From NCBI RefSeq assembly GCF_030867145.1, contig NC_134418.1, positions 55,651,682 through 55,715,681 on the forward strand: DNA of 64,000 bases. Reading direction: 5' to 3'. This DNA comes from Opisthocomus hoazin. Its lineage: Eukaryota; Chordata; Aves; Opisthocomiformes; Opisthocomidae. Of the stretch, positions 13,301 to 27,218 are shown piece after piece. Position 1 is the first letter of the stretch, and each line of letters starts with the position of its first letter. The notes under the pieces were generated by a model. That model was not told the DNA's origin and did no database searches. It saw only the letters and a program-made list of their open reading frames with translations. A program made the position numbers and the translations under genes.

Positions 13301-16300
13301 ACCACAACCTGCCATAACCCATACCACTAGAGGTTAACACACACCCACTTCCACGTGAGAATGAGATTTCAGAAGACCTGTCGCGTGGATTTCCATCCAG
13401 CACAGAGTGAGCTGTAGTAATCCGAACTGGAGATCTCCTCATAGACACTTACAGGGACTTGCAATAGGTTCATCACTTACAATGTTTACGTTTCATTAGA
13501 GCCTGTAGATCTCATGGGATGAAGAGATTCAGTTGAAAGCACACATTTATGCATCATGGTTTTGTATCAGTGAGACATCACAGTGTAATATCCTCCTTAA
13601 AGCTGTACTGATGTCCTCTTCCAAAACCTTTCCATGTATATGCATGTTACTCTAAGATATTTTAAGGACATTCTCCAGAAAACAAAACCAATCTGATTTT
13701 GTGCTACAGATCATTACAGTTGTCCAGATTTACATCTCCATTAATGGATACCCTCACTGATAACAATCTGTATATTCAGTTTTGCAGGAAAGCGTAACTG
13801 TTTTCTGTGTATGTGAGAAAGTGTATGGAAAACAGGCAAGACAACATTCCTAGGTTTCTGTGAGAAGTCATCAGCCATCTTCATTTTTTTTGGTAATAAT
13901 ATTCTTCAAACTACAAATATCAATGTTCAAGATGTACTTTTTCAAAAGGATGAAGCCGATAATGTACTCAACACACTAACAGCTAGCGGAGGGGAACTGC
14001 AGGATGCAAAACAATGAAAGGTCTAGTCATAAATGCCTATCACAAGCAAAATGTTGGTGAATTTAGAGGAGAAACCAAAGAGCAGAGTAGAAATGGCATA
14101 CAGATCCACTGGTACCTCTCAGTGTGGCTGAGAGTGACAGAACACCACTAACAATAGCTGACTTAATTTTTTTTTTCTCCTCATATTTAAAATGCCATGA
14201 ATAAAACTTATTTCTTTAGTTCAGGTTGAAAGCTCAACAGCCAACAGGTACATAAATTAATCTGTCCAGGTGATGTCCAAATATGATATCCTATATGTAA
14301 GTATATTTAGCTCCATGTAAACAACCACACAAAAATCAACACATGTCTTGGCAGTAATAAAAACGGAATATAATCAAGCATCTAATTTGATCAGCTGAAC
14401 AACACAGGAGGATAGCAAATAACTCTGTTTGTTAGCTTTTATCTTCACACATTTTTATTAGAAAGAGAATTGCATAAGAAGTGTCACAATGCATGAGTAC
14501 TGTTTACATATTTCCAATACACATGCAGCCAAGAGTGTAACCTTGTTTAAACTGCCTCAATGCTATTTCAGCTCAGGGATCTCAGAAGCAATCAAACCGA
14601 GCACAGAAAGGCAGGGACACTTATTTCCACAAAAATGTACTTGTTAGGGGGAGGCAGAACAGAGCAACGCCCGAGTAACGCTGCACATCAGAAGGGGGCC
14701 GAGCAGCACCCAACCGGCAGAACCAGTGCTCAGCTCCCAGGTCTCTGCAGCACACACCTGGGTGTTACGTTGCAGGGTCTTCTGCACAAGTAAACTGCCT
14801 GCTGTTCTCACCAGAAAATACACCTCTACCATCTACACACAAGCCCAGATTTCAGGGAGAAGTTTTCTTAGTGCGGACTGTCAAACAAGACAAATTCCCT
14901 AAATTCTTGCTCTGTTTAGCCCTGTGTATATTTTGACATGGAACATTTCCGTACATCACTGTTCATTGGACCTTTATATTGCTAATTGCATCACAAGGAA
15001 AGAAGAGTAAGAGCCTTAGGGGCTTTCTGTTTGGTTTGCTTTGTTGTTGGGTATTTTTGTTTAGATGTTTGTTTGATTGGGTTTTTTTAATCCAGTTCAG
15101 TTATTTAAATAGCTAGGGAATCAAAACCGCAACAGTACAGATGAGAAAACACACCCAGAGACATTAAGGTGGGAACAGACCAGTGGTATCGATCCTATCT
15201 GCTGTGCTGCATGATACAGCATGGCAATTCCTGCACAAAGCTCAGCCTAAGCTGAAACACGTTTTTCAGAAAACGTCTTTGCCTTGATTTAAAAGATTTT
15301 CATAGATGGATGTTGTAGATTCTCTGTAAATCACAGATGACAATTATAAACTAGCATAGTAAAAAAAACCCCAGGCACTATGTTTCTCTTTAATGCTGTC
15401 GAGCCTCAGAAACGTCTCTACTTCGTATGTACTCATAGACTACAAGAAGCTACTTAGACTGAAAGTCTTCAATTTTTTGTTGTAGAACATTTTTCCACTC
15501 TGGAGACAATTCTTGTAACTTCTTCAAAGGAAAACTCACACTTTCCCGCTTTCCAGCCCTCAGAACTCCAGACTCACTAATGTTCTACAGGAGAAAAACG
15601 CTCCTACCTCACAGCTCCCTGCCCACACTCATCTGCCCAAAAATCTTCTGACTACAACCTCAAAATGGGATTCAAATCCAGCCTTCACAACCTCCATGCC
15701 CCTTTCAGAATGGCTGCTTTACAGGATGCAGTCTTTCATTTCCAGATGGAGGACCTTATTTTTGATGTCCTGTAATTTCTGTGGGTTTTTTTTTTTAATG
15801 GATTGAAATGACACCACTCAGTGAAAGTGAGATACAGAAGAGAAAGCTGCCAATGCCTTCCAGCTTACTGGACAACCTTGGACACGTTACTCCATCTCCG
15901 CTCTCCGTATCTTGAAATAGGGATATCTTAAAGTAGAAATAATGACACTTAACCCAATTTCTACCAGCCTTTACATGTTTTAGGGGATGAAAAGGAACCA
16001 GCCTCAGCAGGCACCCAGAGTTACTCACCACTGACCTCTCCATTAATCAGCCAAGAAGCTGTTAAACCATACTGTTCAGGTAATCTGTACATTTTACCAG
16101 CAACTGTGTTTTGCTCGATGCTTAGGATACTCAAATAGCGGCAGGTAAGAGCTCTTACACAGCCACCCCAAACATATGTCATCACTGCATTCACAGCTAA
16201 TTTTGTGCTCTCACTTTATTGACATTTATGAATTAAAAGATAAGTACTTTTTAGTAGGTATTACTAATTGTTGGTAGCTCAGTTAGGTCTTACTGGTTCC

Positions 16301-17266
16301 CACCTCTGGTTTCTCAGACTTTACAATTGAAAATAGATTACTGTACCTTTCACAGTGCCAGAGAGATTCCTTGTACAAAAATGAGAAAGACAAGTTTTCA
16401 AGTGAATTTTATTAGGACAATTGGTGTTAAGAGTATAAATTAAAGATGAAATGCAATAGAGGCAACAGCAAAAGGTTTCATACAGTGGAAGCATATTCAG
16501 TGCATAAGGATTCTCTGCAATCAGTAACTGCCTTTTTTTTTACTCCTTATGGTCAAGCCAGCCTGCCGTCTCGTACCTCTGTTACATTATGTGTGATTAC
16601 CTATTTCCTTATAAAATTGCATACCAGCCAGAGCCCAGCCTTTGTCAAATGGCAAGCAGCTGATTTCCTTTCCTTTCTGTTTTGAAATCCCAAGCTGGCA
16701 ATTTCCAGGCAACCAGTAAAAAGTCTCTAGCATTATAATTTAAAAAAAAATTGCTCACTTTTGTGTCATAATTTATGTCCTACAAGTAAGAGCAGAGTAT
16801 TCACATGTAGGTGAAATGGAGTCAGAAGTTTCTAAGAAAACAATTTACTCTCTTTAAGGGACATAAGGACTCAATTTATTTTCCAAGGAAAGGGAGGCAA
16901 TGTCAAAAACTAAGTGTTACCTCTAGAAGATTAAAGCAACAAATCAAGGAATACTTATTAGGCAGAGTTTCATGTTAACTGCAAAGGTAAATGATGGGTG
17001 ACTCTGTAGAGACTCATACTCCTGTTTTGCCTAGAGCGAAAACAAGCACCCCAAGCCCTGAGCTATGGGAAAATGACATCATCATGACCTTCAACTAGCT
17101 GTTTCATACACATATATATCCCTTCTGTCCTTGGCTTAAATTACAAAGGCCTGAAAACCAGACAGACGTGGTCAGTGAACTCCCCAGTTCATTTCAAAAT
17201 TCTGTTCTGGTAAGGAACCGCAATATTCTGGGTCGATTCAACTTGATCTCTTTCTGTTTTGCTGCC
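4354..17266. other. No gene seen; probably MCUB intron 1
   Basis: The stretch is unique sequence with an (AATT)n run at 4,550-4,566, a poly(T) tract at 8,529 and slightly GC-richer patches near 5,640-6,060 and 7,970-8,200. I see no recognisable exon, RNA gene or transposon. Confidence 0.6.
8529..8550. repeat. Poly(T) tract
   Basis: A run of 22 T residues lies within AT-rich sequence. No recognisable retrogene or LINE body adjoins it on either side, so I treat it as a simple repeat. Confidence 0.9.
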
Positions 17267-17916
17267 AGTCCTGGTTTCAGATAGGATCAAGTTAATTTTC
17301 CTCCCAGTAGCTGCCGTGTTTTTGATTTAGTAAAAGAAGAATGTGATAACACTGATGTTTTTAGTTGTTGCTATGCAATCAAGGACTTTTTTCCAGCTGC
17401 CCATGTTCGGCTGATGAGCAGGTGTGCAGGAGCTGGGAGGGAGCACAGCCAAGCAGCTGGCCTAAGCTGGCCATTGGAAATATTCCATACCATAGACGTC
17501 ACACTCAGTGTATAATTGGGGGTTGGCTGCGGGGCAGGAATCTTTTTTTCTCATTTCCATGAGTTCAAATTGTCTCTTGTCTGGCAGTTCGAACTTTTCT
17601 GGGAGTTTGGTCTTTTTCAGGAGTTTCATGAAATCCGCGATTTCTGGGCTCCGTGATCACTGCTTTAGGACTGGCTGTGAATCGGTCATTGGGTGGTGAG
17701 AAAACTGCGTATTACATAGTTTATTATCATTATTATTATCATTGTTATTCATAGTAGTAGTATTTCCTTTGCTGTCTTATTAAACTGTCTTTATCTCAAC
17801 CCACAAGTTTCCCCTTTTGTCCATTTCTCCTCCCCATTCCCGCTCAGAGGAAAGAGGAGAGGTGAGCGAGTGGCTGTCTAGAGCTTAGTTGCCAGCTGCT
17901 GGGTTAAACCACGACA
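17267..17916 (+). mobile_element. Solo LTR of an avian endogenous retrovirus
   Basis: The left edge reads GTCCTGGTTTCAG and the right edge reads GGTTAAACCACGACA. I recognise these as the ends of an LTR family widespread in bird genomes; I am not certain of its formal name. Between them, in plus orientation, lie an inverted CCAAT (ATTGG, 17,473), a CRE-like GACGTCAC (17,495), TATAAT (17,511), an ATT-rich stretch at 17,721-17,760 and the poly(A) signal ATTAAA (17,779), the expected U3-R-U5 order. The flanks show an imperfect 5-bp repeat, CTGCC before and CTTCC after. The first base appears mutated from T to A. No primer-binding site, gag, pol or env sequence follows, so this is a recombination-derived solo LTR. 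Confidence 0.85.
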
Positions 17917-20900
17917 CTTCCAAACAGTGCTCATTATTTGAAGAACCTTAAAATTTGCATTCCATCCTCACTGTCCTGAAGCCCACAGCAAAGAGAAGAT
18001 CCTGTGTGCAGTTTCAGGTCCACTAACAGCCAGGCAACAAGGGAAGAGCCATCCACGCAGCTGCATGGGGTTGCCCATCCTTGGCAGTCAGAAAGAGCAG
18101 CTGACTGCCAAGCAAGACTTCCTGAATTTCCAGTAGCCTTGTACAGGAGTTTGTTAGATGAGAATAAAATTGAGCAGTATCAAGGGAGGACTCGCAAGCA
18201 AGCTAAGAGCTTAGGAGCCTGGGGATTTGTTTTCAACCAGCTGAACACCTATTTTACTAGTGATGGCAAGCAGCTCTCCCACCACTCAGCCTCCCAGGTT
18301 TCCAGGGTGGTCTTCCAGTGCCTGCACACGTGCAGAAGATCTTTATTTTCCTCTCGTTTGTGTTATCTCTACAATGTACTTCGTTTTTTCTTTGGTGTTG
18401 ATAAATTGTACATTACACTGTATTTTTGTTAAACTTCCTGTAACTCCTGGACTTTGTGCCCATTTCTCAAAAACCAGCACAGTATTTATTCATACCAACC
18501 AGGAATACAAACACAGACATTAAGACCACTATCACAGAGCTCTCAAAGGGCTTTAGTAGTATAATCTTTTTTTTCTTCAAAGACAGTCTCTTACACTCTT
18601 ACCAGCATGCTGCACAACTGCATATGGGCAGAGCTCCATCATGTATCCCAGCACTCGCCCAAATCCACCTCACCAAAGTGGTCAAAATAGTAACAAGTGA
18701 GTTGACAAAAGAAGAAAATAATCTAAACATATAATTACAAAGATTTCCATTTGCCATCTATTCTGTTTCTCCAGCATACTGCTGCAATGAGCAAAATAGA
18801 TTGTCCTCCTTGCTGCCTATAAGATTAAAAATAAACAAAAAAACCTCTGGCTAATGAGGTTTTCTTCTAAAATCAACAACACAATTTTATCTCCATGTAA
18901 AGAGACACTAGAAGATAGGCTTGAACCCACGGTTTTAAGAGCACAGAATAGGCAGAAACGAGCCTTTGAAGCACGCACACGTTTCTGAAAAGTCTCTCTT
19001 CCTCCCTCTCCAGCCACCCCCCACTGGAGCCCACAGAGTGCCAAACCCCCTCCAGTAGTATTTCTTAAGATAAATTTTTTACTTTTCCCACTCATTGCAC
19101 TGTACCTATGCACCATGATCATAACACAGGTTTCTGAGAAAGCAACACTTCTGTAGGAAAATTGTCTGCCTTCCTTATCCTTCGAGCTCTCGAACCTCCT
19201 AGCTATTTTCAACTTAAGAGATGGTAGAGGTCTCAAGATTATGGTGTTCTTGCACGTTGCATGGAAAAATCAGATGCTAGATGGCAGAGAGAGATGCAAA
19301 TTAACACCCCCAGGGAGTACAAGGCAATGGCTCACCCACTCACAGAGGCAGGCATGCAGACAGCCATTGCATTACCAGCCAGGCACTCACTGACACTTTC
19401 CACTCCCTGCCTGACATGGCAAGTCCTGTGGGTGAGGATAAGGATCACCGGGGAAATATTTGTCACACATTTGCAGAAAAACAGGTTCATTGGGTCTATG
19501 AGCCATCTAACTATGACAGCTTGTCCTACTCAACCTATAATCACATCACTGCAGGCTACCTGAATGCAAACACCAAGCAAGGCTGTTACGGGATCTTTAA
19601 CTCTGCACCAGTTTTGCACATACCTCAAATATACACAGTACAGAGACTTCCCACAAAGCAACAACCACATTTCCTGATGCTCCAGAGTAATTCAGCCCAA
19701 AACAAAGCAGATCTTTCAGGGAGAGCATGATGACCAACAACCTCTCTCATATTCATTTAAATAAGGAAAACCGCACTTCCTCATATTCCAGAGAGGGAAA
19801 CCAAAACACTTGCAGGCTGAACAAAACATTTGGCAAAACCTAGTAGACAGAGGAGGGATGGGGGTGCTGTAGCTACAAAATGGCTCAAGCTTTCACAGCA
19901 TGTTGCAGGCCTAAAGGCACAAAATCGAAGTACATTAGCTGTAAAGTTGTTTTCAGCAATGATGTTTGTATTTTCTGTACTGTTTAATTCTATCAGAGGG
20001 GAGCTCAGCAGGACAGACGTGATCAGCATCACAACACCAAGCTATAGCACCACAGATTCGCTGCTTTCCTCTCCACAACTCCTTACATACCTTAATCCTG
20101 CATCCCGCGCCAGTGCCGCCTTTCCTATGGCGACACCTCCCTCTGACTCGTCGTTTGCATTTTAATCATCCCTATGATCTCATCTATATTTTGCTATTAC
20201 CACCTCCATTTTACAGATATTAGGTACAGCCTGTGTTTTCTCTAAGAGTGCTTGAGATATCAACCAAAATAAACTGCAAATTAAGGGCTTAGTCTGTTTC
20301 CAGACTTAACATTTTAATACTGAATGCAGTCTGGAGTGGGCAGACCCTCTGTAATAAGGATAAACAACTTTTCTGCTGGAGCTGTGTGTAGGGCAGAAAG
20401 GACAGATCTCCGGGGTAGGAAAATAAAGGCTTCAAGGAATCTGTTTGGAGCACTGCTCTCAATCTCCAATACTCCTGCAACTCCCTTGGCTAGCCTGGAG
20501 GTGCTCGCAAACATATTTCCTTGGCTGAGAATTCAGGAACGTCAGGACAATTTCATGACCGTCTTAAGGAGATGTGCAGGTCACAGCAAAATGGCTTGCC
20601 CCAGCTTCATCACTACAACCAGCTGATCAACCAGAACAGGAATCTGAACCAGCTGAAAACCAGCTGACAGAGAGTAAAAACAATAAGGGGGGGTGGAGGA
20701 GAGGCAGAAGAGGTTTCAAGTGGATTCACTCTGAGCAAAAAAGAGCACGCAGGGAAAAAAGTAACCAGGGAAGGAGTCTCTTAGCCTGTATTAATCTTGA
20801 GGAAGTTGCCTATAGGAAACTATATCTTGAACTGGATCAGAAAACAAACAAACCAAACCAACCAAGTAGGAAGTCAGTTGTGCTCTGAATGGAAAAAAAC

Positions 20901-23900
20901 CAGTCTGTGTCCTAAAAGGAAAGTCACAAGAACAGCTGAATTTTGCTGCAGTGATAACTATGTTGTATTCTAAATACATTACATGGAAACTATTGACCTT
21001 TATCTGAAGCAGTGATGTATAGAGCAATTTGGTGGCTGCTAGCAATGTAACAGCAAAGCTGTGGAACAGGAGCTCACCTAACGAGGAACTGAGACGCCCA
21101 CACAGTTCATGCAGACAGTGCAAGAAGGCCAGGGAATGGCAAGGTGCGGAGTTTGTACTCTGAGCTCTGCTCCATCCTTCCCTTCCTGAAGTCTTCCTCT
21201 GCCACTGGAATTGCAGGCACCCTGTAAAAGATGTCCCCAGTGACAATAACGCAGCCTAGTGACCTCAGGTAAGTCACCAGCTGACAAGATACCAGTTCCC
21301 TGAACAGACAGACCAAACATCCAAGTGGCCCAAATGAAGCTTTGCAGACATGGATTTACAGGAATCAGAATAGGGGATTTAGAAGGCTGGGACACACACA
21401 AATATAGGAACTTGAGCAATATCCCAGAGCAGTGGAGCTGACCACAATCTGCATGCCGCAGGGAACGCTGACTATGTGTTGCTTTCTCACCCGATGCATC
21501 TGCTTCCTCGGGAGCTGGGCTTTCTCCCCAGCGCTTCTGCCCCTTGCTCCTCCCACGTTTATGGTAAAGCTACAGAGAAAAAGAACAGCATGGAAAGAGC
21601 GGGTAAAGGAAATTAAAACTACTGCAGTGAGACAAGAGAAGCAGTCAGCAGCTATTTTTGAGGTGGACACAGCACAGTGGCGGACAAAGACACAGTCCTC
21701 ATCCCTCCTGCACAGAAGGGACATGTTCTGTTTGCAGCTTTGGCATATTTCTCTAAGCTGCCCTTTTCTTCAGTCAGTGTTTGCTTTCGCAATATACCCT
21801 CATTTGGATCCCAGATGACACCATTTCCAAATCCCATTCCTATTTCCCATAGAGTGTGAAAGGAAGACCTTCCACGCGGAGCCAAGCAGACCAGCACAAT
21901 AGCACCGCTTCCTTTCATTTCCTCCATCTGAAAAGTGGACCTGGGTTTAAGAAATCAGACAGGAAATAGCTGACCTCAACTGCTGCATTTCTACTTGTGG
22001 GTACTTAACCCACACTACTGTTAATACGACAGTCTCTTTTGAAAACTTTAAAACAGTAAGTTTCAACCACTTGCCAGCAGACAAGTTGGTCAGGCAGTTA
22101 AAGTGTATAAATTAATCCATCACTGTGTGTTTTTTTTTACAACCCATGTATTAAGTCATTCATCCGTTTCCTCTTTCTTTCTTCCTTTGCAAGGGAAAAA
22201 TAGTCAAAACCTACTAAAAACAACAGCCAGATGACAAGTTTGGACATTTCAAAATCCTTAAAAAACACAAAGGAGAAACAATGCTTATTTATGTATTTCT
22301 CAGAAATGATACAAAAAGCAAACGGTGCTGAAATATCTGAAGTGGAACACTTCAGCCCAGAAGCTGCCTGGCACTTCTTTGATAGCTACTTCTTTATCAT
22401 TATCAGGCAGGTTGTTTTGACAGCTTCACTTCTAAGCTGACTGTAAATCTGTGAATATTTCACTGATGATTGAGCTGGAACAGCTACTGACAGTATCCAT
22501 CGGCTTGGAGCATGAAGATTTAGCCAGGCTCCAGTAGCCAGTAACATAGCAGAGCCAAAGAGCTGAAAACCTGTATTTACTTTGCACTGTGTAATTCACT
22601 GGGACTAATTTAACAATGTGCTTCGTAAGTTCAACCCTTCAAGGGAGAACTGCATTTAAATAGTAACAAAACAGCTCAAATTTACGAAAGCTCAAGAGCT
22701 TTCTGAAAATTAAACTGGCAACAACACCAAAAATTTTTACAGGGCTGCAGGATTCCTAAGTCTCCATGGGGTGCTGCTTCTTTACACCACACTGTTAGCT
22801 TTAGTCCCCATTACTGTTTAGCCCTTACTGCGAAAAGAAAGTCACGTTCCTGTCTCACTACCGCTGATGACCAAGAAGCTGCTGTGATACGCTCTGTACT
22901 TGCAGCCTGTGACAGTCAGGAGCTGACTGACACCTGCCAAGAAAGCAGGAGGTCTCCTGGGACAGCCCTTTGCAGCTCCTTGCGCCTCTGCTTCAAGAGC
23001 TTGACCCTACGTGGTAATCACAGTTGGCATCCTAAACACGAAACAGAATGAGCACTTGGCATCTTCACCCTTCCCAGTGTTTTGTTTTCAGCTGCTGGGT
23101 GTTCAGGCACAGACAGTAAAGAGGACCTTGTCCCAGAACGCAACAGCTGTCAGTATTCGGTGCTCAACAACAAAGCAGCAAGCCTGCCAAAAGACTTTTT
23201 AGAAAAACATTGCTTTGGAAAAGAGGGAAAGCTTGGAGGCAGGAAACATGTTCTTATCTTCTACAGAGTTTACAGCTGATTTGATTAAAAGTCTCTTCTT
23301 CCCACCATAATTGAGCATCCCTGTCTCTGAACCTCAGACTGCTGCTGCAGGCAGGGAAGTACAATAACTTCTTTATCTAGACTAAAAAAACAACACAGTT
23401 TAAGTGACTTGCCAAAGGCAACACAAAGTTTATGGTGGAGCAGAGACCTGTGTGTCAAAGTATCATCTCTGTACCACATACGAACGAGTGAAGCGTGCTT
23501 CCCTGTTCTATGACTCAGCAGAAAACAGCCCCACCAAGATAAACAGTACATTTTAACCTATCCACCTATGACTTTTAAATTTTAAGTCTATAATGGCTAA
23601 ATCCTGGGATTTTTTTATGAGTGCATATTTTTATTGATTTAACTGTTTTTTGACCAAAGGACATTGGATATTTGTGTCCTATCCCACCTGCTGCTTGTAT
23701 TTTGAGGGCACAGCAGATCAGGTGTCATGAAGAAAGAACTGCATTGAAACCAAGAACTGATCTCATGCTTCTCAGACCCTGCGAATGGCCATCATGCTCC
23801 AGACAGAAGTCTAGCTAGCTCAGCATCCCCCCACTCAACCGAGGTTGGGCAGATCCCTTAGTGATGCCCAGGGAGGAATGAGAACAGGGCAAGAATGTTT

Positions 23901-26774
23901 TAATTCCCTTCAACAGCACATTTTACATCTCCTCTTCGAAGAGCAAAATACAAGTGCATTTAACATGGGTTTCACAAAGTACGGCAGCTTCACGTCCTTG
24001 CGACGCTACGATGCTGCTTTGTCTCACAACTGTCACTGCAAAAATCACATGTACTAAAAGACACTGAGCAACTTGCTTTTAGGAGATTCAATTTCACAGC
24101 CTTCAGCTATTTTGCTAAATGTAGAAAACATCTGCAACAAGTGCAGCACGCAGCAGCTGTACAGCAGTCAGCTCTGCTCCAGACTCTGGCCCCTTTTCAG
24201 GCAGACATCTGCCATGCCCACCTGTGACCGTAAGCAGCAGAAAATGCAGCTGGTACGTTCTCAAAGGAGAACCCCACGGAAGCGCAGCAAAGGTCGAAGA
24301 ACGAGCCCCTGGCAAAGGCGGGGGAGCTGTTACCAGGCAGCACCGTCTGATGGAGAGGCGGGTCTGAGAAAGCGTCTCCGTGCCTGTTCGCTCAGCTCCC
24401 GCTCAGGTTTTGGCTAACCTGCCGCCCATCCCAAGGCCCGAAGTACCGGGAGCAGCACCAGCAGGTCGAAGCGAGAGCACTGTGTCGGCAGGACATGATG
24501 GGCAGGAAGGGCTAAGGCCATTACGCAACCTTCATCACCTGCAGCTTGTGGCGTCCGGCAGCCGTCATCCTTGCATTTCGATCAGCTGGCCTTTTTTTTT
24601 TAGAATCCACTAACCTATGGAGAGGGTGTAGAGCCAACTTCCTCAGCTCACACAGGAAGCTTCTGAAGCAGACCCAGCGGCAGCCAGACTGCCAAGGCTC
24701 TCGTGCCTCCAACACCGGGGATGCCCGCAGCATGCAGGGGGAGAAGGGTGAGCCCTCTCGCCCCCAGCAAGGCAACTGCTGGGCTCACAGGTGCACAAGT
24801 TAACGAAATCAGAGAACCTGCGAGTCAGAAACCTCATGAATTAAGTGATCAGCTACTAAATTGACGTTAGACTGGTCTGTGGTTTGATGTGTTCCTTTGT
24901 TTTCTTTCCTAATGAGCTCGTTAAATAAAGTTTAATTTACAGAGTACATTGTCCTGTAAATCTGAGAGACCCACAAGGACTGCAACGCTCTTCTCCCCTC
25001 AACCTGGTGTTCAAGGATGAGTACCGAGTGAGGAGTTTGCCAGGTTTATAAATCCGCATTTGCCTGTCAGACCCAAATCAGCATGGTTAACTCTTGTTGC
25101 GTTGCATGTCCTTCACACTAGATTCAAATAATGCTGACAGCTAATGTGACTAATGTCACAGGATGAAGCCAGACTCAATACATACATCTAATCACCCTGA
25201 AAGAACTGGATTTTTCTTACTACATAATTATTAGATTTCTGTCTAGCGTAGCTCTGTGTACATGAAGTAATGAATTCCTGTCCTCTCCCAAAGCAGGGTA
25301 TTTAATAGCTCAGACTATTTCACTCTCAAGAAGTCACGTGTAGGATACTCAAAATTTCCATTTAGCCTTACCCTCGACTGTACACATAGTTCTTTTCTTT
25401 TTTCTCTGCTTGCACCTCTCACGCTTGTTAGATTTATGAACCCCTGCGGCCACTGCTTAGACAAGTTATGCATATTTAATTCTTAAATTTTTCGTCATAA
25501 ATTAATCTCTACAGCTTCTACCCACTTACACTGCTTTTGAGTTCCCTATATGATCAATATCTTTATGGTAATAGGAACACCGAAGCCTAACATAATATTT
25601 CAGGTACTGTCCAAACAGTGCTCTTATTCTCTTGTCCCCTGAAATTATTCCTGCCACATATGCAACACAAAATTACACTGGTCTTTCCTACGACCCTAGC
25701 ATATTCACCTGGTTTTCTCATCATTAAAACCTTTTTTTCAGGAGTGCCAAAATTCAGTGGGTTTCCTCCAGGGAGATGGGGAGGAGCACAACAAAGGTAT
25801 CACATTTGCTCTTTTCCTTTTGTCTAGCACTGAGATAGTGCATAGTAAAATGGAATATCAAGAGACTTCAAGTTTACTACAACAAAAATTACAAAATAAG
25901 TACTATGTCGATCCTCCGAAAGCCTGTCACGTTGATGTTGCTGTTCAGATGCCCTTCAGATTCTCTCTCAAAATCTATGCCATTGGATTTCACTGGGACA
26001 CAAGAGCAATTTATAGTTATTTATCTCTTTTATCAAATGGCTCTATTTTTGCAGCATCAGCGAGACAGCAAGGCCTGGAAAGAAATACACCGGCCACTTC
26101 AGAACCTCATGTTGTATTCTGCATGCACGGAACATGAGGCAGACGTAAACACAGTCTCTCTCTTCAGTAGCAGCAGCTGCAGGGTGATGTTAGCAGCTGT
26201 GTTAAGACTGAGCAGGCATTGCTGTACTGCTGCTGCTCTTCCCTTTCCATGTAACACAGATTCTGGACCTCTGCAGGAGTGTTAATGCTTTCAGTCCAGA
26301 GGGAGAAAGCAGGGTGAGCATGAAGGGGTCTGTGAAGGAGGACAACACCAAATCCAGCCAGCAGAATCATGACCATGCCTGCAAAAGTGTTTCATGGTAA
26401 GGAAAGAGGCCTTGCGTAATCGCTGCACCCATCACTACCAACACAAATTACCATCAGGACAGCAGGTTTGAAAACTGCTTCCTTTACAAACAGCAGGCGA
26501 AAGAGAGTTAAGACTGGCTACTGGACTTGCAGCTGATGAACAGCAAAATCTGACCCCATCAAACCACTAAATTCATGTCCACTTTAACAGCCACCCTATT
26601 ACAGCCAGCACCCATCCTGATACTCGCAGAAGTGAACTCAGAGGCAGAATATTCCCTTACACTGTGCTACAGCAACTCTACAGCTCAAGCAGAAACTTTA
26701 CTCTCAACAAATACTCAATATATTCTAGTTTCTTTTTTTTTAAAAGGAACTGGACATTAATTGTCCTCGGTCAA
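17917..26774. other. No gene seen; probably MCUB intron 1
   Basis: The stretch is unique sequence. Open frames of up to about 150 codons (for example 20,791-21,246 minus) lack any recognised domain or codon signature. A moderately GC-rich patch lies at 24,100-24,800. I identify no element in it. Confidence 0.6.
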
Positions 26775-27218
26775 GAATCACAGAATCACAGAATGGTAGG
26801 GGTTGGAAGGGACCTCTGTGGGTCATCTAGTCCAACCCCCCTGCCGAAGCAGGGTCACCTACAGCAGGCTGCAGAGGACTGCGTCCAGGCGGGTCTGCAA
26901 TATCTCCAGAGAAGGAGACTCCACAGCCTCCCTGGGCAGCCTGTTCCAGTGCTCCGTCACCCTCAGAGGGAAGAAATTCTTCCTCATGTTCAGACGGAAC
27001 TTCCTATGCTTCAGTTTGTGCCCATTGCCCCTTGTCCTGTCACTGGGCACCACTGAAAAGAGTCTGGCCCCATCATCCTGACACCCACCCTTCAGATATT
27101 TGTAAGTATATATTAGGTCCCCTCGCAGCCTTCTCTTCTTCAGGCTGAACAAGCCCAGCTCCCTCAGCCTCTCCTCGTAGCAGAGATGTTCCAGGCCCCT
27201 CACCATCCTTGTAGCCCT
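26775..27218 (-). mobile_element. CR1 LINE, 5'-truncated 3' fragment (copy 2)
   Basis: The copy has the same CACAGAAT octamer end and orientation as copy 1 but extends about 120 bp further into ORF2. The minus strand keeps an uninterrupted 115-codon frame (27,206-26,859) with CR1 ORF2 tail wording such as [36 protein letters not shown] and [16 protein letters not shown]. It then reaches the usual stop. The CR1 match fades around 27,218. It is far too short to be mobile. Like copy 1, it lies in the putative MCUB intron in the same orientation as the gene. Confidence 0.96.

Noticed and set aside
18817-21819. A cluster of frames of 100-150 codons on both strands
   Set aside because: Composition is ordinary non-coding, frames overlap without order, and no family, splice structure or retrocopy features were recognised.
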